DNA of 64,000 nucleotides from Hyunsoonleella flava (GCF_004310325.1 NZ_SIRT01000004.1:62001-126000); one strand, 5' to 3'; counted from the first letter of the stretch, positions 24,618 to 34,049 are shown. Numbers and translations: made by a program. Notes: generated by a model not told the origin, from the letters alone.

Positions 24618-25448
24618 TTAAGAATGGAAGATTAACAAGGGCACATCAATTTTATTACTAATTTGTGTTGTTGACGACCCTGTAAAGAAACGTTCAAAAA
24701 GAGTTTCTTTTTGAACCAATAATATCAAAATATCTATAGCATTAGTTTGAACATAAGTACTAACTGCATAATGCATAGGAACACTTTTTATACTATGATA
24801 TTTGTGGTTTATTTCCTTTAAGGAATAATTAAGTTGCTCATTATCTATTCTTTCCTCTTCAGAATCTTCATTACTAGGGTTTATTCTTAAAAAATGTAGA
24901 GCATTACTAAAGCGATTAACAAATTCTAATACATGGGCAAAAGCACTGCTGCTAAGGGAATCATTTAAATCTAATGGTAACAAAACCTCTTTCGGGATTC
25001 TATACTCAAACTCTTCAGGAATTACCAATGTTGAGCAATCAATCTTTCTTATCACATTAATGGTATTACTACCAAAAATAACTTCTTTTGCGCCTGTTAC
25101 ACCATTGGTTCCCATTACAATTAAATCGATTTCTTTAGATGCTTTCATTTGTTTGATTGCATCCGTCAAACTATCAAAATCAACTACAATTTTATAGATG
25201 TAATTTTCATCTTCGATTTCATTTTTAAACTTGTTAACTAACTTCATTAATTTTAGTTTTGATTTTTTTATGATAGCATCGTATATACTATCTCGACTTA
25301 ATATCAAATCATCACTAGCATAAGATGATGATCTTTGCACATGTAAAACATAGAAGTTGCATACATTGCCCTTAAGCAGTTGCAATGCATAATGCATCGC
25401 ATTTATAGAACATTCTGAGAAATCTGTTAACAATAAAATATTTTTCAT
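24618..25448 (-). CDS. Universal stress protein, tandem UspA domains
   Basis: 276 residues, the only leftward Usp here. It opens [21 protein letters not shown], with LLTDFS instead of the LPTDFS of the others. Loop [17 protein letters not shown] is intact in domain 1; domain 2 ([12 protein letters not shown]...) is more divergent and ends [20 protein letters not shown] with no loop. Leads the unit that continues into the VIT1-type transporter. Its promoter at 25467-25509 has the one imperfect dyad of the set but the same 23 bp spacing. Confidence 0.92.
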   Translation of the reverse strand: MKNILLLTDFSECSINAMHYALQLLKGNVCNFYVLHVQRSSSYASDDLILSRDSIYDAIIKKSKLKLMKLVNKFKNEIEDENYIYKIVVDFDSLTDAIKQMKASKEIDLIVMGTNGVTGAKEVIFGSNTINVIRKIDCSTLVIPEEFEYRIPKEVLLPLDLNDSLSSSAFAHVLEFVNRFSNALHFLRINPSNEDSEEERIDNEQLNYSLKEINHKYHSIKSVPMHYAVSTYVQTNAIDILILLVQKETLFERFFTGSSTTQISNKIDVPLLIFHS

Positions 25449-25466
25449 AGTCTTAGCCTTTACCAG

Positions 25467-25509
25467 TAAATTTAGTGGAAAGACTTAGATCCTAATATGA
25501 TATTGCTCA
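25467..25509 (-). promoter_or_regulatory. Imperfect FNR/CRP-type box with -7 element, leftward
   Basis: TGATATTGCTCA (25498-25509) has one mismatch in a half-site (CTCA for ATCA). On the minus strand TAAATTTA (25474-25467) follows after 23 bp. It faces the Usp/VIT1 unit starting at 25448. Confidence 0.55.
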
Positions 25510-25528
25510 CTTAATAGATGGAATTAAA

Positions 25529-25693
25529 ATGGAAAATCATAAAAACAAAGTTTTAATCCCGAACAATCATTGGAACATAATTGCAAACAAAGATATTTCC
25601 TATAATATAGATCCGCTCAATATATATACAGATATACTCGATTACAAAAGAGCAGAAGCAATATTGATAGTTACCAGATGCATCACAGCTTAA
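25529..25693 (+). pseudogene. Short frame, possibly a Usp remnant
   Basis: A 54-residue frame starting at 25529 reads NKVLIPNNHWNIIANK near its N-terminus, which recalls the Usp opening K-I-L-L-P-T-D-F-S-x-N-x-W-N-A-I with the TDFS stretch lost; the rest does not match. It sits in the 710-base gap 25449-26158, which otherwise holds the leftward promoter, the tRNA 3' fragment and a terminator, and no other gene that I can support. It may instead be a real small protein or chance. Confidence 0.25.
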
Positions 25694-26087
25694 ATCTATC
25701 TAAAAAAATAGTTTAAATTTTATCGCAACAGCACTGAATATTGCTATTGGGTTTAGAATACTGAAGTTGGATTTGTATACTGAATGGCTGGCTATATCAA
25801 CAATTATTCGGCATTAAATTAAATAAGATATAAATTCAGAAAACCCTATTAAGTCATTAGTTTCTACCTAAAATCATAGCTGAGAATTTAAATTACAGAA
25901 AATTTGATAAATATCTTCATGAGATTCTAACATATAACACCTAACCTAAATCAAGAGAATCAGTATCAATGATAATAAATTAGTGTAAATACTACGAACA
26001 ATGCTAAAGTTTTCTTAAAAAATGGGGCTAATTCAGGGTCATTGACTTTTATACTCTCTCTAACCCCTTATTAAAGCTCAGAAATAT

Positions 26088-26112
26088 GGGGGTTCGAATC
26101 CCTCTTTCTCCG
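26088..26112 (+). other. Isolated 3' end of a tRNA (Ser-type), att-like
   Basis: GGGGG (26088-26092), loop TTCGAAT, CCCTC form a T-arm, followed by the acceptor half TTTCTCC (26105-26111) and discriminator G. The matching 5' half GGAGAAA, the D-arm and the anticodon arm are absent upstream. Acceptor and discriminator fit tRNA-Ser. A 3' tRNA remnant with a terminator behind it is what integration into a tRNA gene leaves at the far end of an island. Confidence 0.65.
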
Positions 26113-26125
26113 CACAACTTTTAAG

Positions 26126-26153
26126 AAACCTCTTGATTATCAAGGGTTTTTTT
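26126..26153 (+). terminator. Terminator behind the tRNA fragment
   Basis: CTTGAT (26132-26137) / ATCAAG (26139-26144), extended by AAACC/GGTTT across a one-base bulge, then a T-run at 26147-26153. Probably the original terminator of the tRNA gene. Confidence 0.65.
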
Positions 26154-26158
26154 ATTAC

Positions 26159-26917
26159 TTATTTACTCTTAAAAAAAGCCTCCCCTTTTACCAACCAAGA
26201 AAACCCAAAGGCTTCAACAGCTATGACTTCCATCCAAAATGTTAAATTATTCGCTTCATAAATAGGCTTAAAATTTGTGTCAAAAGATCCAACCACAATG
26301 GCAAGCAAACTAAACACCATAATTACACCACAAACTCTATATACCACATTTTGATTTGTTACCTTGCTTGGTGTACAACTTTCTGGTTTAAATTCAAGCT
26401 TATCTTTATTTTCCCTAGTAAAAACAAACAAGCTCATAATGGCCAAACTCCCTAAAAATATAGCGGCGCTGATATAGTGAAAAATATTTCTAAATGAATT
26501 GTTTTCTATATGGGCAATATTTACGGAATCACATATATCACAACAGTTTTGAGTTATGGCATTGGTGGGAAAAAGCAATAAGAGTAATGCACCAATAGCT
26601 GCAATTGTAGACCAAAAGAAACCACCTTTTCCTTTTTTATATACTAAAAGAAAAATAGCTATCAGACTTACCACAATTATAAATATGACATTGGAGCGCG
26701 TAAAATAATAATGACTGATTGAAGGTAGTACCTTAAAATACTGATTTACAATTACTAAAAAGAGCCAAAGCAATAATGGCAATAACATCCCTAAAACACC
26801 AATTATTCTGCTTAGTGTTTTTGCACTTTGTAACCAAATATTATCATTGGGTTCCTGAAAATCTAAATTGAACATCTTGGATAATTTGTCCATCATATTC
26901 ATCTCTTGCTTTTCCAT
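26159..26917 (-). CDS. Multi-span membrane protein, unrecognised
   Basis: 252 residues with six or seven hydrophobic spans, e.g. IIGVLGMLLPLLLWLFLVIV, VIFIIVVSLIAIFLLVYK and VMVFS-type segments near the end. A cysteine group (NCCDICDS) lies in a loop at about residue 125 and could bind metal or form disulfides. The layout recalls DUF998-like proteins, but I would not assign it. It is the first gene right of the tRNA fragment and is convergent with the terminator there. The 269-base stretch upstream (26918-27186) shows nothing. Confidence 0.65.
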   Translation of the reverse strand: MEKQEMNMMDKLSKMFNLDFQEPNDNIWLQSAKTLSRIIGVLGMLLPLLLWLFLVIVNQYFKVLPSISHYYFTRSNVIFIIVVSLIAIFLLVYKKGKGGFFWSTIAAIGALLLLLFPTNAITQNCCDICDSVNIAHIENNSFRNIFHYISAAIFLGSLAIMSLFVFTRENKDKLEFKPESCTPSKVTNQNVVYRVCGVIMVFSLLAIVVGSFDTNFKPIYEANNLTFWMEVIAVEAFGFSWLVKGEAFFKSK

Positions 26918-27186
26918 GAGCTATAAATTAACTACTACAAGTTACTAATTTGATCTTAATAAATATTTCAGGAATTTTACAGAGAGGTGCGGATTTAAAA
27001 AAACTCAACCTTAGTCTTAGATTGAGCTTAATTACTGATAGTTTAGTTTGATTGATGAAGAATAAAACCTTTCGTTTTATCTATAACCAAAGTACAGGCT
27101 ATTTCAATAGGGTAATGTTAGTGCTTTGTTAAATAAACAGTAAATAATGTTAATTAACAGTTTTAACATTTACTAGTGGATTGAAA

Positions 27187-27690
27187 CTATTCAGCTAATA
27201 GTTCATTAACAAAGACATTAAATTCTTCCTTAAATTCAATATATTTCTGTCCAGTAGCAGGTCCGTTAAACCCTGTATGAATTTTTCTGACCTTACCATT
27301 CTTATCAACAAAAATTGTAGTAGGGTAAGACAACACATGGTTCAGCATAGGCAACTTTTCTTGGGCTTTTGCTTTACTGGAAGAACCATATTGTGCTAAT
27401 AAAACGGGGTAATTAATTCCTGTTTTGTCCTTCAGCCGTTTTATGTTGTTAAATGCATTTTCCTTGGAATTCACATATTCAAAAGCTAAAGCAATAATCT
27501 CTAAGTCTTTATGCTCATTGGCGTTATAATATTCTGCATAAAACTCGCTTTCATCCAAACAATTGGGACACCATGTACCCATAATTTGAATTATAACTAC
27601 TTTGTCCTTAAACCTTTCGTCATCTAAGGAAACCATATTTCCGCTGTCATCAGGAAATGAAAAATCTATCTTCTCGTATCCTTCTTTCAA
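27187..27690 (-). CDS. TlpA-like thioredoxin domain, probably the 3' part of a frameshifted gene
   Basis: 167 residues: a thioredoxin-fold domain of the TlpA/ResA type with active site GTWCPNCLDES and cis-Pro segment SYPTTIFVDKNGKVRKIHTGF. It has no signal peptide of its own, yet such domains act outside the cytoplasm. Its first residues (MKEGYEKIDFSFPDDSGNMV) look like the middle of a longer protein, and the gene begins 5 bp after the stop of the lipoprotein frame upstream. Reading across with a frame change gives DANT-LTYLKEGYEKIDF, so the two frames are most likely one gene broken near 27699-27703. Confidence 0.7.
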   Translation of the reverse strand: MKEGYEKIDFSFPDDSGNMVSLDDERFKDKVVIIQIMGTWCPNCLDESEFYAEYYNANEHKDLEIIALAFEYVNSKENAFNNIKRLKDKTGINYPVLLAQYGSSSKAKAQEKLPMLNHVLSYPTTIFVDKNGKVRKIHTGFNGPATGQKYIEFKEEFNVFVNELLAE

Positions 27691-27695
27691 ATAAG

Positions 27696-28403
27696 TTAGC
27701 GCGTATTCGCATCAGGTAGCTCATAATCATCATTACGCTTTGCTACAAAAGGTTCTTTCCAATGATTCCCTGAGTAGAACATCCCTGTCATGGTACTGTC
27801 ATTCACTTTGGCTGTAAACAAAAAAGCATGCGCGCCATCAAACGTAGATAGCTGTAGTTGATTACCATTTAAAACACCTTCCAGATAACGATAATCTCCG
27901 GTTGTAGTTCGAAATGTACCTGTCACCTTATTAGCATACTGTTTAAAAATACCTTTGGCTATATATTTATCTTCTTCAGAATTTGGACTGAAAACTGCCT
28001 CCCATCCGCCTTCAATATTGTATCTGGAAATGCTATCAACTGCATCAAACCTAGTGTCATTCTTTTTTGCACTAAAATCCATCACCCTGTTCAAACTTTC
28101 CTTAATGAAACTTCCCCGTAACGCACCGTCCTCGATTTTAGCTACTATATAACCTTCAAAAACTGGCGTTTGTATGTACACTGAATCATTTTTATATATA
28201 ACATTGTTTACTTCAATAATCTCCTCTGCATTGAAAATTCTCAATTCATTTTCAGACACAACTTCAAAAACAAAAGGCAGGTTCAAAGTATCATTAACTT
28301 TCAGTTCAGCCCTATATTTCGAAGGTTCCAATTTTTTAATGCTCACCTCTTCTTTACAAGAAAAAACAAGAATTATAAGCAAGGATATATATTTATATTT
28401 CAT
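27696..28403 (-). CDS. Lipoprotein with TlpA N-terminal domain, probably the 5' part of a frameshifted gene
   Basis: 235 residues from the ATG at 28403 (MKYKYISLLIILVFSCKEEV, lipobox FSC); the open frame extends further upstream but that would bury the signal peptide. The rest is a beta-rich N-terminal domain as found ahead of membrane-anchored thioredoxins in flavobacteria (NIEGGWEAVFSPNSEEDK, GTFRTTTGDYRYLEGVLNG). It ends abruptly with KRNDDYELPDANTR just where the thioredoxin half begins in another frame. A 2-base CG duplication in GCGCG at 27699-27703 would explain the break. Confidence 0.7.
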   Translation of the reverse strand: MKYKYISLLIILVFSCKEEVSIKKLEPSKYRAELKVNDTLNLPFVFEVVSENELRIFNAEEIIEVNNVIYKNDSVYIQTPVFEGYIVAKIEDGALRGSFIKESLNRVMDFSAKKNDTRFDAVDSISRYNIEGGWEAVFSPNSEEDKYIAKGIFKQYANKVTGTFRTTTGDYRYLEGVLNGNQLQLSTFDGAHAFLFTAKVNDSTMTGMFYSGNHWKEPFVAKRNDDYELPDANTR

Positions 28404-28496
28404 TTGGAAGTATGGCTGCGAATTAGAACAATTTTTGGCAAGATACTGAACAACTTTCAAACAATTATTTTCGCCATACAAAATAAGGGGCATTAT

Positions 28497-28526
28497 TTGA
28501 ATACTAGCTTCAAAGAATTATCTTTG
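28497..28526 (+). promoter_or_regulatory. Promoter of pheT
   Basis: TTG at 28497-28499 and TATCTTTG at 28519-28526 are a perfect Bacteroidetes TAnnTTTG -7 box with a 19 bp gap, 25 bp before the pheT ATG. Confidence 0.6.
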
Positions 28527-28550
28527 CCTCCTCTAATAGGATAACGATTT

Positions 28551-30980
28551 ATGAAGATTTCTTATAACTGGTTGAAGCAATTTATTGATATTGAATGGAC
28601 ACCAGAACAAACCAGCGAGCTATTAACCGATTTAGGATTAGAAGTTGAAGGATTGGAAAAATACCAATCTGTTAAGGGAGGTTTAGATGGTGTTGTTATT
28701 GGGAAGGTTTTAACTTGTGAGAAACACCCAAATGCCGACAAACTGAAAGTAACCACAGTAGATTTAGGTGGTGATACTCCATTGCAAATAGTTTGTGGCG
28801 CACCCAATGTAGCAGCAGGGCAAAAAGTGCCGGTTGCCACTATTGGCACAACTTTATATACCGAAGAAGGAGAAGCTTGGAAAATTAAGAAAGGAAAAAT
28901 TAGAGGAGAAGAGAGTCATGGAATGATTTGCGCTGAAGACGAACTTGGCCTTGGTACATCACATGATGGTATCATGGTTTTAGATGAAAAACTAAAAGTT
29001 GGCACACCCGCTGCTGATATTTTTGAAATTGAAAATGATACCGTTTTTGAAATTGGCTTAACCCCAAACAGGGCAGATGCCATGAGCCATTATGGTACTG
29101 CGCGTGATCTTAAAGCAGGTTTGCTTCAAAAAGAAGTGAAAGTAGAGTTGATAACACCATCCGTTAGTGCATTTAACGTTGAAAACAGAACATTAAAAAT
29201 AGATGTTGATGTTATCGATAAAGAACTGGCACCTCGCTATTGCGGTGTTACCATTTCTGGAATTAAAGTCACGGATTCTCCACAATGGTTACAACATAGA
29301 CTTAAAGCTATAGGACTAAGTCCAATAAACAATGTGGTGGATGCCACAAATTATGTATTGCACGAACTAGGGCAACCATTACACGCCTTTGATGCCGGCA
29401 AAATTGAAGGTGATAAAATTGAAGTAAAAACATTAAAAAAAGGCACTAAGTTTATAACTCTTGACGGTGCTGAAAGAGAATTGCACGACGAAGATTTAAT
29501 GATTTGCGATGCCGAAAAACCAATGTGCATTGCAGGTGTTTTTGGAGGTATTGATTCTGGTGTAACTGAAAAAACAAGGAGTATATTTTTAGAAAGCGCG
29601 TATTTTAACCCTGTAAGCATAAGAAAAACGGCCAAACGCCATGGTTTGAATACAGACGCTTCATTCCGTTTTGAGCGTGGTATTGATCCAAATATTACCG
29701 AATATGCTTTAAAACGTGCTGCACTTTTAATTCAAGAATTGGCGGGTGGGGATATTACAAGTGACATTGTGGATATTTACCCAAAAAAGATTGAGGATTT
29801 TCAAGTGCGCCTAAGTTTCGAAAACGCTAAAAAAATAATTGGTGAGGAAATTCCAAAAGAAACTATTAAAAGCATATTAACGTCTCTTGATATTAAAGTC
29901 AACAATGTTACAGAAACCGGTTTGGGATTAACTGTACCTGCTTTTAGAAATGATGTACTTAGGGAAGCAGATGTTATTGAGGAGATACTTAGGGTTTATG
30001 GTTATAACAATATCAACATTTCCAACAAGCTGAATGCCTCAATCTCCAGTATGTCTCGTTTTGAGGATTTTAAAGTCCAGAATACTATTGGCAACCAATT
30101 GGCTGGACAAGGATTTTTTGAAATTCTATCAAACTCATTGACTACTCCTGATTATTCTGACTTAAGTGAGCAACTAAAAACCGATCATAATATCGAAATG
30201 CTTAACCCGTTGAGCAATGAGCTATCAGTTTTAAGACAATCCTTAGTGTTCTCAGGGCTTGAAGCTATATCATATAATATCAATAGAAAACGACAAGATC
30301 TAAAGCTCTTTGAATTTGGAAAAACATATCATAGCTTTTCTGAAGAAAAAGAAGAACATAAACATCTAACTGTGGTCGCCACTGGCAATCAGCATCCTGA
30401 AAGCTGGAATTCTAATTCAAAACTTAAAAGTGATTTTTTCTTTCTAAAAGGAGTTGTAAGTGCTATTCTTGAGCGTTTGGGTATTGCAAGATATAACGAA
30501 TCGCCTATTAAAAATGATTTGTTTAGCGAAGGGGTTTCGTTAAGCTTAGGAAAAATAAAGCTTGTGGACTTTGGTTTAATAACCAAAACTGTGCTAAAGC
30601 ACTTTGATATTTCTCAGGAAGTGGTTTGTGCTGATTTTAATTGGGATGCCATTTTAGATATGACTAAGAGAAATAAAATTGTATTTAAATCCATACCTAA
30701 ATATCCTAAAGTACGCAGAGACTTTGCTTTATTGATAGATGAAAATGTTTCATTTGAAGATTTATATAAAATAGCAAAACAAACTGAAAAACAATTACTT
30801 AAAGAAGTAAATCTGTTTGATGTCTATCAAGGTAAAAACCTACCGAAAGGCAAAAAAAGTTATGCGGTTAGTTTTATTCTTCAAGATGAAAACAAAACGC
30901 TTAACGATAAGCAAATTGACAAAATAATGGTTAAGCTTCAAACCAATTTTGAAAAACAGCTTGGGGCGGAGTTACGGTAA
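28551..30980 (+). CDS. pheT: Phenylalanine--tRNA ligase, beta subunit
   Basis: 809 residues, normal for bacterial PheT. In order: N-terminal MKISYNWLKQFIDIEW; tRNA-binding (EMAP-like) domain about 40-150 (GKVLTCEKHPNADKLKVTTV); B3/B4 editing domain about 210-385 (NNVVDATNYVLHELGQPLHAFD); B5 domain about 405-475; catalytic-like core; and the C-terminal anticodon-binding FDX-ACB domain (FKSIPKYPKVRRDFALLIDE...). Works in the cytoplasm as a heterotetramer with PheS, which is not in this window. Single-gene unit with its own promoter. Confidence 0.97.
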   Translation: MKISYNWLKQFIDIEWTPEQTSELLTDLGLEVEGLEKYQSVKGGLDGVVIGKVLTCEKHPNADKLKVTTVDLGGDTPLQIVCGAPNVAAGQKVPVATIGTTLYTEEGEAWKIKKGKIRGEESHGMICAEDELGLGTSHDGIMVLDEKLKVGTPAADIFEIENDTVFEIGLTPNRADAMSHYGTARDLKAGLLQKEVKVELITPSVSAFNVENRTLKIDVDVIDKELAPRYCGVTISGIKVTDSPQWLQHRLKAIGLSPINNVVDATNYVLHELGQPLHAFDAGKIEGDKIEVKTLKKGTKFITLDGAERELHDEDLMICDAEKPMCIAGVFGGIDSGVTEKTRSIFLESAYFNPVSIRKTAKRHGLNTDASFRFERGIDPNITEYALKRAALLIQELAGGDITSDIVDIYPKKIEDFQVRLSFENAKKIIGEEIPKETIKSILTSLDIKVNNVTETGLGLTVPAFRNDVLREADVIEEILRVYGYNNINISNKLNASISSMSRFEDFKVQNTIGNQLAGQGFFEILSNSLTTPDYSDLSEQLKTDHNIEMLNPLSNELSVLRQSLVFSGLEAISYNINRKRQDLKLFEFGKTYHSFSEEKEEHKHLTVVATGNQHPESWNSNSKLKSDFFFLKGVVSAILERLGIARYNESPIKNDLFSEGVSLSLGKIKLVDFGLITKTVLKHFDISQEVVCADFNWDAILDMTKRNKIVFKSIPKYPKVRRDFALLIDENVSFEDLYKIAKQTEKQLLKEVNLFDVYQGKNLPKGKKSYAVSFILQDENKTLNDKQIDKIMVKLQTNFEKQLGAELR

Positions 30981-31126
30981 TTAAAAGAACATCTATCTTA
31001 AAAATTTTATTCTGAATAAAATGAAGATCGTATTTAAAGTTTAAATTATGATTTTCAAATAAATAAAATTCATCGCTTTGCCTAAACAATTCTTATAATT
31101 ACTTATTTATAGCCTTTTCATTGATA

Positions 31127-33811
31127 TTATTTCTTAGTAAATGTCATTGTACCTTCAGTATAGGCTCCCCAAATCCCTCCTGGCATATCCATAGTATATG
31201 TTCCTTCAAATTTATCTCCAGTAGCATTTATGGTTCCGGTATATTTAAAAACTCTTCCGTTAAAGAAATTGCCCGAACTATTAGTGCGAACATCTATTGA
31301 TAAAGTAGTACCATCAAACTCATACTTATTTCTATAAATAGACTCTGAATTAGTATAAAAATTAAAAACTACTGTGCCACATTCCAAACCAGCATCGCAA
31401 AAACCTGAAAATCCACTAAGAAATTCAACATCCCTTTCGTTCAATACTGTATGCATTTCACAGTTTGGTGTTACAGTATCAAATCTTGCTGGTTCGCATT
31501 TGGTAACGTTAGTCTCTCCAAACCATACTCCTTCTATATTAACCTGATCGTTTATCCCCGTTCCTTTTAGATCAATTTTATTATTTACATCATCTACATC
31601 ATTATTTATGACAAGAACGCTGTCATAAGTCTTCACCTCAGTTGGATTAAAAGTGATTACTATTTGTTGTTGTACTGAGGGATTTAAAACACCCCCATTA
31701 ACCCAGCCTGTAGCGGTAAAACCATCTGGCAAAACTATTGGGTTCACGTTTATACTTTTATTTAAATTGTGATTACTTATAGTCAATACTCTAGTAGGAG
31801 GTGTTTCTGGGTTTATTAACACATCTCCAAAATCTAAATTACCTTCAAGCGTAATCTTATCATCAGTACCAAAACCAATAACTTCAATCTGGTTGTTTAC
31901 ATTATCAATATTATTGTTAACTGTAATCGTCCCTGTATAATCCTTGACTTCTATGGGTTCAAAAACAAGTAAAATACTCTCCGAGTCAAATGGATTTATT
32001 GGTTGTAGTTGCCAAGGTGTGGAAAACCCTTCAGGTAAATCTATGGAAGAAATTGTCATTACTTCGGCTGATTTGTTCTCAATAACAAAGGTTTGTCCTT
32101 TACCTGTGTTTATTTTCACTTCTCCAAAATCTAAATTACCTGAAAGTCCAATACTTTTATTCGGTTCTAGTTTAACAGATGCTTCTTTGATGGTTTCGTA
32201 ATCAAATGTTGGTTTTATTATTACTTCTGAAGGCTTTTCTCCCATAACAAGCTTTACTTCAATTTTACCTTCAGTATTTGTGTTTATGTGTCCCTTATTA
32301 TCGTAAGCGTTTTGCGAAATATCTGCATCACCTGTTTTTACTTCTGGTAAAAAAGACAGGTTCACTGCCTTTATCCATTTATCCTGCTGCTTAACAGTGG
32401 AACTTATTACATTTCTAGTAATATCGTAGCTCACCTCTAATTCTTCAAAAGTTTTAAAATAATTGAAAGATTCTTCGGGCTCACCTTCAAACTCCAACTC
32501 TGATTCATCTTTACCTTTTAAATTCCCAAAAGACAAGCCTTTGCTGTAATTTCTTTGCTCCTCAAGATATATTTTAGAACCCATAAAATCTCTTAGCATC
32601 AATGCCAGAGTTGAAACGTCTTCTAATGTACTTAAACGTTTTGCAAATCCATCTGTAAGAATTTTAAGGTATCGACTTGCTGTTCCTGAATAACAAGCTA
32701 CAAATATTTCATCTGTATTACTTCCAAGGTTTATGATATCGCCTATTAATTCTCCAGAATTAGGTACACTTTGTTTAAAGATTAGTTTAGTAACATATAG
32801 GTTTATTTCATCTTGTAGTTTTATAAATGAATTTAAACATTTAGAGTTAGACTTAATGGTTTTACTAGAAATTGGGATTATATAACCTAGTAAATTTGCA
32901 CTTACAAATAATTTATTTCTAGCTCTTACGTAGTCGTAAAGGGGATCGTCAGCATTTCCTACCAAATTTCCATTAGAAATTGAGATTTTATAATAGCCAT
33001 CTTTATTAAACGTAGCGGACTCCACCTTAACATCATTATTATCTGTAAACACCTCATTAAATGCCCATGAAACAAAAGAAACAGGAGAAAATACCAAGCT
33101 CTTTGTTTCTAGTAACTTAGGTTCTAGTAGATATTCAAAAGTAGTAGTGTTTTGAATACTAATACCTACAGCGGCATATAAAGGAAATTGGTTTTCCCAT
33201 GATACTTTCCCTTCTCGATCGAAATTAAATTTATAAGACGCATTTTCTTTTTTAGTTTTACTAGTTTCTTCATCATGAGCCTCTTTGATATCGATGGTAA
33301 TACTCCTAACCATAGCGTTAAATTCATCATTTATCAGCGGCGATTTATTTGAATTCAAATCAGAAACAACTAAGCCTTTTAGTTTTAAATACTCGTCACT
33401 AGTCTTAATTTCTTTGAGTACAAATTCATAATCATAACCTTGAATTGCAAGTTCTGGATAGGTTAAAAAATAAAAAAGTATAATATCATCTATCCCTGCT
33501 TTGTTTGATTTTAAGGTGTGGGGAAAGTATCCCATCAATATTTCGTCATTCTCTAAAAGTAAAACAGGTAAATCTTCTACTCCATTCGGAGAATAAGGGT
33601 TTTTGAAAATCCCATCAGATGAAATGGTAACTGTACTATCAATAGTTATAGCCGTAACTTCGGTATAATCAATATCATTTAAGCCTTCGATACTAATTTT
33701 TACTTCGTCCGGAGCTGGTTCTTTAATAAAAAAAGAGGGGTCTAAAGGCTCTATATTACTATTGCAAGTAAAAAGTAAAATGAAAAGAGTTGAGAAGAGT
33801 ATTTTTTTCAT
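31127..33811 (-). CDS. Large lipoprotein with ASPM/SPD-2/Hydin-like Ig repeats
   Basis: 894 residues. Lipoprotein signal MKKILFSTLFILLFTCNSNI (lipobox FTC). The first 550 residues show no family I recognise. From about 555 to 760 there are two Ig-like repeats of the choice-of-anchor-D/Hydin type, each starting SGNLDFGEVKIN or EGNLDFGDVLIN and closing with FEPIEVKDYTGTITVNNNID or FNPTEVKTYDSVLVINNDVD. The last 120 residues resemble a lipocalin-like beta domain (GTINATGDKFEGTYTMDMPG). Probably displayed at the cell surface. Alone between pheT and a divergent PAP2 gene. Confidence 0.75.
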   Translation of the reverse strand: MKKILFSTLFILLFTCNSNIEPLDPSFFIKEPAPDEVKISIEGLNDIDYTEVTAITIDSTVTISSDGIFKNPYSPNGVEDLPVLLLENDEILMGYFPHTLKSNKAGIDDIILFYFLTYPELAIQGYDYEFVLKEIKTSDEYLKLKGLVVSDLNSNKSPLINDEFNAMVRSITIDIKEAHDEETSKTKKENASYKFNFDREGKVSWENQFPLYAAVGISIQNTTTFEYLLEPKLLETKSLVFSPVSFVSWAFNEVFTDNNDVKVESATFNKDGYYKISISNGNLVGNADDPLYDYVRARNKLFVSANLLGYIIPISSKTIKSNSKCLNSFIKLQDEINLYVTKLIFKQSVPNSGELIGDIINLGSNTDEIFVACYSGTASRYLKILTDGFAKRLSTLEDVSTLALMLRDFMGSKIYLEEQRNYSKGLSFGNLKGKDESELEFEGEPEESFNYFKTFEELEVSYDITRNVISSTVKQQDKWIKAVNLSFLPEVKTGDADISQNAYDNKGHINTNTEGKIEVKLVMGEKPSEVIIKPTFDYETIKEASVKLEPNKSIGLSGNLDFGEVKINTGKGQTFVIENKSAEVMTISSIDLPEGFSTPWQLQPINPFDSESILLVFEPIEVKDYTGTITVNNNIDNVNNQIEVIGFGTDDKITLEGNLDFGDVLINPETPPTRVLTISNHNLNKSINVNPIVLPDGFTATGWVNGGVLNPSVQQQIVITFNPTEVKTYDSVLVINNDVDDVNNKIDLKGTGINDQVNIEGVWFGETNVTKCEPARFDTVTPNCEMHTVLNERDVEFLSGFSGFCDAGLECGTVVFNFYTNSESIYRNKYEFDGTTLSIDVRTNSSGNFFNGRVFKYTGTINATGDKFEGTYTMDMPGGIWGAYTEGTMTFTKK

Positions 33812-34049
33812 AAAAAAATATTGTTGATTAGATAGCTCTTTAAATGTATAACATAATGCACAATCAATAAATACCTGGAACTAGGTATTTCTACCAAATG
33901 CTAGGTTTTCTTGTTCAAATGAAATAAAAAAGCAATTTTACTTGCTGAAAATCATTACGAAATACCAAAATGTAGCTAATGAATAAGAAATACGAATAAA
34001 ATGAATTTGCCTATTTTTGATTCCTTTTAATTTTTTTTCTGCAAGAACC

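Noticed and set aside
25905-25916. TGATAAATATCT, near match to the dyad
   Set aside because: One half-site mismatch, no TAnnTT at 22-24 bp on either strand and no gene nearby.
1-26112. Search for an integrase, transposase or insertion sequence in the accessory region
   Set aside because: None found; if the region is an island its mobility genes are outside the window or lost.
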